A stretch of 6,391 bases of DNA from Spirochaetaceae bacterium (GTDB lineage Bacteria > Spirochaetota > Spirochaetia > Treponematales > Breznakiellaceae): contig JAIRTD010000294.1 in the NCBI GenBank assembly GCA_031255115.1, positions 1 to 6,391 of the forward strand. The letters run 5' to 3'. Every line of letters starts with the position of its first letter. Position 1 is the first letter of the stretch. Below the pieces are notes generated by a model that worked only from the letters and a program-made list of their open reading frames with translations, was not told the origin of the DNA and did no database searches. Positions 5,557 through 6,391 of this stretch are shown piece by piece. Both the position numbers and the translations under genes were made by a program.

Positions 5557-6246
5557 CTATGCGCCGCGCTGGCCTTGGTCCTGGTTGTCGATAATGCGTT
5601 CAATTTTGCCGTGTTCGAGTTTTACAATCCTGCCCGCGTCTTCCGCTACTTCGGGGTCGTGGGTTACCACGATAATGGCGCTGCCTTCCCGGTGGAGCTT
5701 GGTAAAAATATCAATCACCATCTTTTCGTTGGCCTCGTCAAGGTTCCCCGTGGGTTCGTCGGCGAGTATAAGCATGGGGTAGTTTATCAGGGCGCGGGCA
5801 ATGCAGACCCGCTGCTGTTCTCCGCCGGAGAGCTGGCTGGGAAGGTGCTTCGCCCTGTCCGAAAGGCCGACCCGGTCCAGGGCTTCCAGGGCTTCTTTTT
5901 CGTCGGGCATGCTGTGGTAATACTGGGCGACCATCACGTTTTCCAGGGCGGTAAGATAATTTACCAGGTGGAACTGTTGAAAGATCAGCCCTATCTTGTC
6001 CCGCCTCAGGGCGGTAAGGTTTCGTCCGCTTTCCCTGGAAATATTCTTTCCGTCAAGGATTACTTCTCCTGAACTGGGCCTGTCCATACAGCCAATGATA
6101 TTCATCATGGTGGTTTTTCCTGAACCGGAAGGTCCCATGATGGCAAGCCATTCTCCCTGTTTTACCGTAAGATTGATATTGCTCAGGGCCTTGAGGCTGC
6201 CGTAGGTTTTTGAGATATTCTTTAGTTCCAGTAAATCGCTGTTCAC
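5557..6246 (-). CDS. ABC transporter ATP-binding protein, LolD/MacB type
   Basis: This is the ATPase subunit of an ABC system of the LolD/MacB/FtsE class, whose members pair with FtsX-type permeases to extract lipoproteins, export substrates or do mechanical work at the membrane. The 229-residue product shows Walker A GPSGSGKT (38-45), Q-loop Gln90 in [16 protein letters not shown], signature [15 protein letters not shown] (139-153), Walker B LILADEP with Glu164, TGNLD, and the switch His196 in VVTHD. The Q-loop motif and TGNLD favour the LolD/MacB group. I chose the GTG at 6246 because a strong AAGGAG lies 6 bases upstream and it gives the normal N-terminus; the frame extending to 6294 lacks this. 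It follows the permease gene by 16 bases on the same strand. The substrate cannot be told from the sequence. Confidence 0.94.
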   Translation of the reverse strand: MNSDLLELKNISKTYGSLKALSNINLTVKQGEWLAIMGPSGSGKTTMMNIIGCMDRPSSGEVILDGKNISRESGRNLTALRRDKIGLIFQQFHLVNYLTALENVMVAQYYHSMPDEKEALEALDRVGLSDRAKHLPSQLSGGEQQRVCIARALINYPMLILADEPTGNLDEANEKMVIDIFTKLHREGSAIIVVTHDPEVAEDAGRIVKLEHGKIERIIDNQDQGQRGA

Positions 6247-6262
6247 AGTATGCTCCTTAGGT

Positions 6263-6391
6263 TCATTCGCCGCGCAGCACAATGGCCGGGTCAACTTCGG
6301 CGGCGCTCCGCACCGGGAGAAGGCAGGAAAGGGCGGTAACCAGAACCGAAGCGCCGAGGGTTACAAGCACAAAGAGGGGCCTGAAACTGAC
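6263..6391 (-). CDS. FtsX/MacB-type ABC permease, C-terminal end (5' part outside window)
   Basis: Reading the minus strand from the right edge gives 42 codons to a TGA at 6265-6263. The peptide has a hydrophobic segment, PLFVLVTLGASVLVTALSCL, typical of the last membrane helix, followed by LLPVRSAAEVDPAIVLRGE. The closing P-x-R-x-A-x-x-x-D-P-x-x-x-L-R-G-E pattern is the characteristic end of FtsX-domain permeases (MacB, LolC/LolE type), where the last helix is followed by a short cytoplasmic tail. It lies 16 bases upstream of the ATPase gene, so the two form one transporter operon. Confidence 0.9.
   Translation of the reverse strand, partial: VSFRPLFVLVTLGASVLVTALSCLLPVRSAAEVDPAIVLRGE

Noticed and set aside
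5543..5564. Direct repeat TATGCGC with a 15-base period between queA and the ABC gene
   Set aside because: Two 7-base copies in GC-rich sequence are not distinguishable from chance, and the second copy overlaps the ABC gene's stop codon and last codons.
5575..6072. 165-codon plus-strand open frame opposite the ABC ATPase
   Set aside because: It is the complement of a well-conserved ATPase with all its motifs and has no recognisable content.
1..6391. CRISPR array, tRNA or rRNA genes
   Set aside because: No regularly spaced repeats, tRNA T-arm/CCA pattern or rRNA signature was seen on either strand.

Overview
The window reads as bacterial chromosome from a moderately GC-rich spirochaete, most likely a Treponema of the termite-gut type. 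That assignment rests on the overall look of the proteins (for example the FNNSKVRKARL stretch of QueA and the RuvA/RuvB sequences) and is an inference; no rRNA or other strong marker is present.

Layout. Positions 1-79 hold the last 25 codons of an unidentified plus-strand gene. Positions 80-576 contain no intact gene. They hold several short GC-rich hairpins, two of which look like intrinsic terminators for minus-strand transcription, and a 118-bp segment bounded by a perfect 10-bp inverted repeat (211-220 and 319-328). Inside that segment lies what looks like the C-terminal tail of a decayed minus-strand gene. A sigma70-like promoter then leads into a plus-strand run: yebC (577-1317), ruvC (about 1355-1834), ruvA (1931-2521), a degenerate receiver-GGDEF protein (2530-3384), ruvB (3401-4471) and queA (4492-5523). 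Facing it on the minus strand are a LolD/MacB-type ABC ATPase (5557-6246) and, upstream of it in the same operon, the C-terminal end of an FtsX-type permease (6263 to the right edge).

How the genes fit together. RuvA, RuvB and RuvC are the complete Holliday-junction branch-migration and resolution machine. yebC next to ruvC, and queA after ruvB, are both recurrent neighbours in bacteria. Spacing is tight from ruvA onward (8, 16 and 20 bases), so ruvA, the receiver-GGDEF gene, ruvB and queA are probably one transcript. A promoter-like element sits so close to ruvA that its message may be leaderless.

The most unusual item is the protein encoded between ruvA and ruvB. Its receiver domain has lost every residue of the phosphorylation site, and its GGDEF domain has lost the catalytic signature and metal-binding residues. 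It keeps an RxxD inhibitory-site motif at exactly the canonical distance. This is the pattern of a c-di-GMP-binding effector rather than an enzyme, placed inside the operon for a DNA-repair motor.
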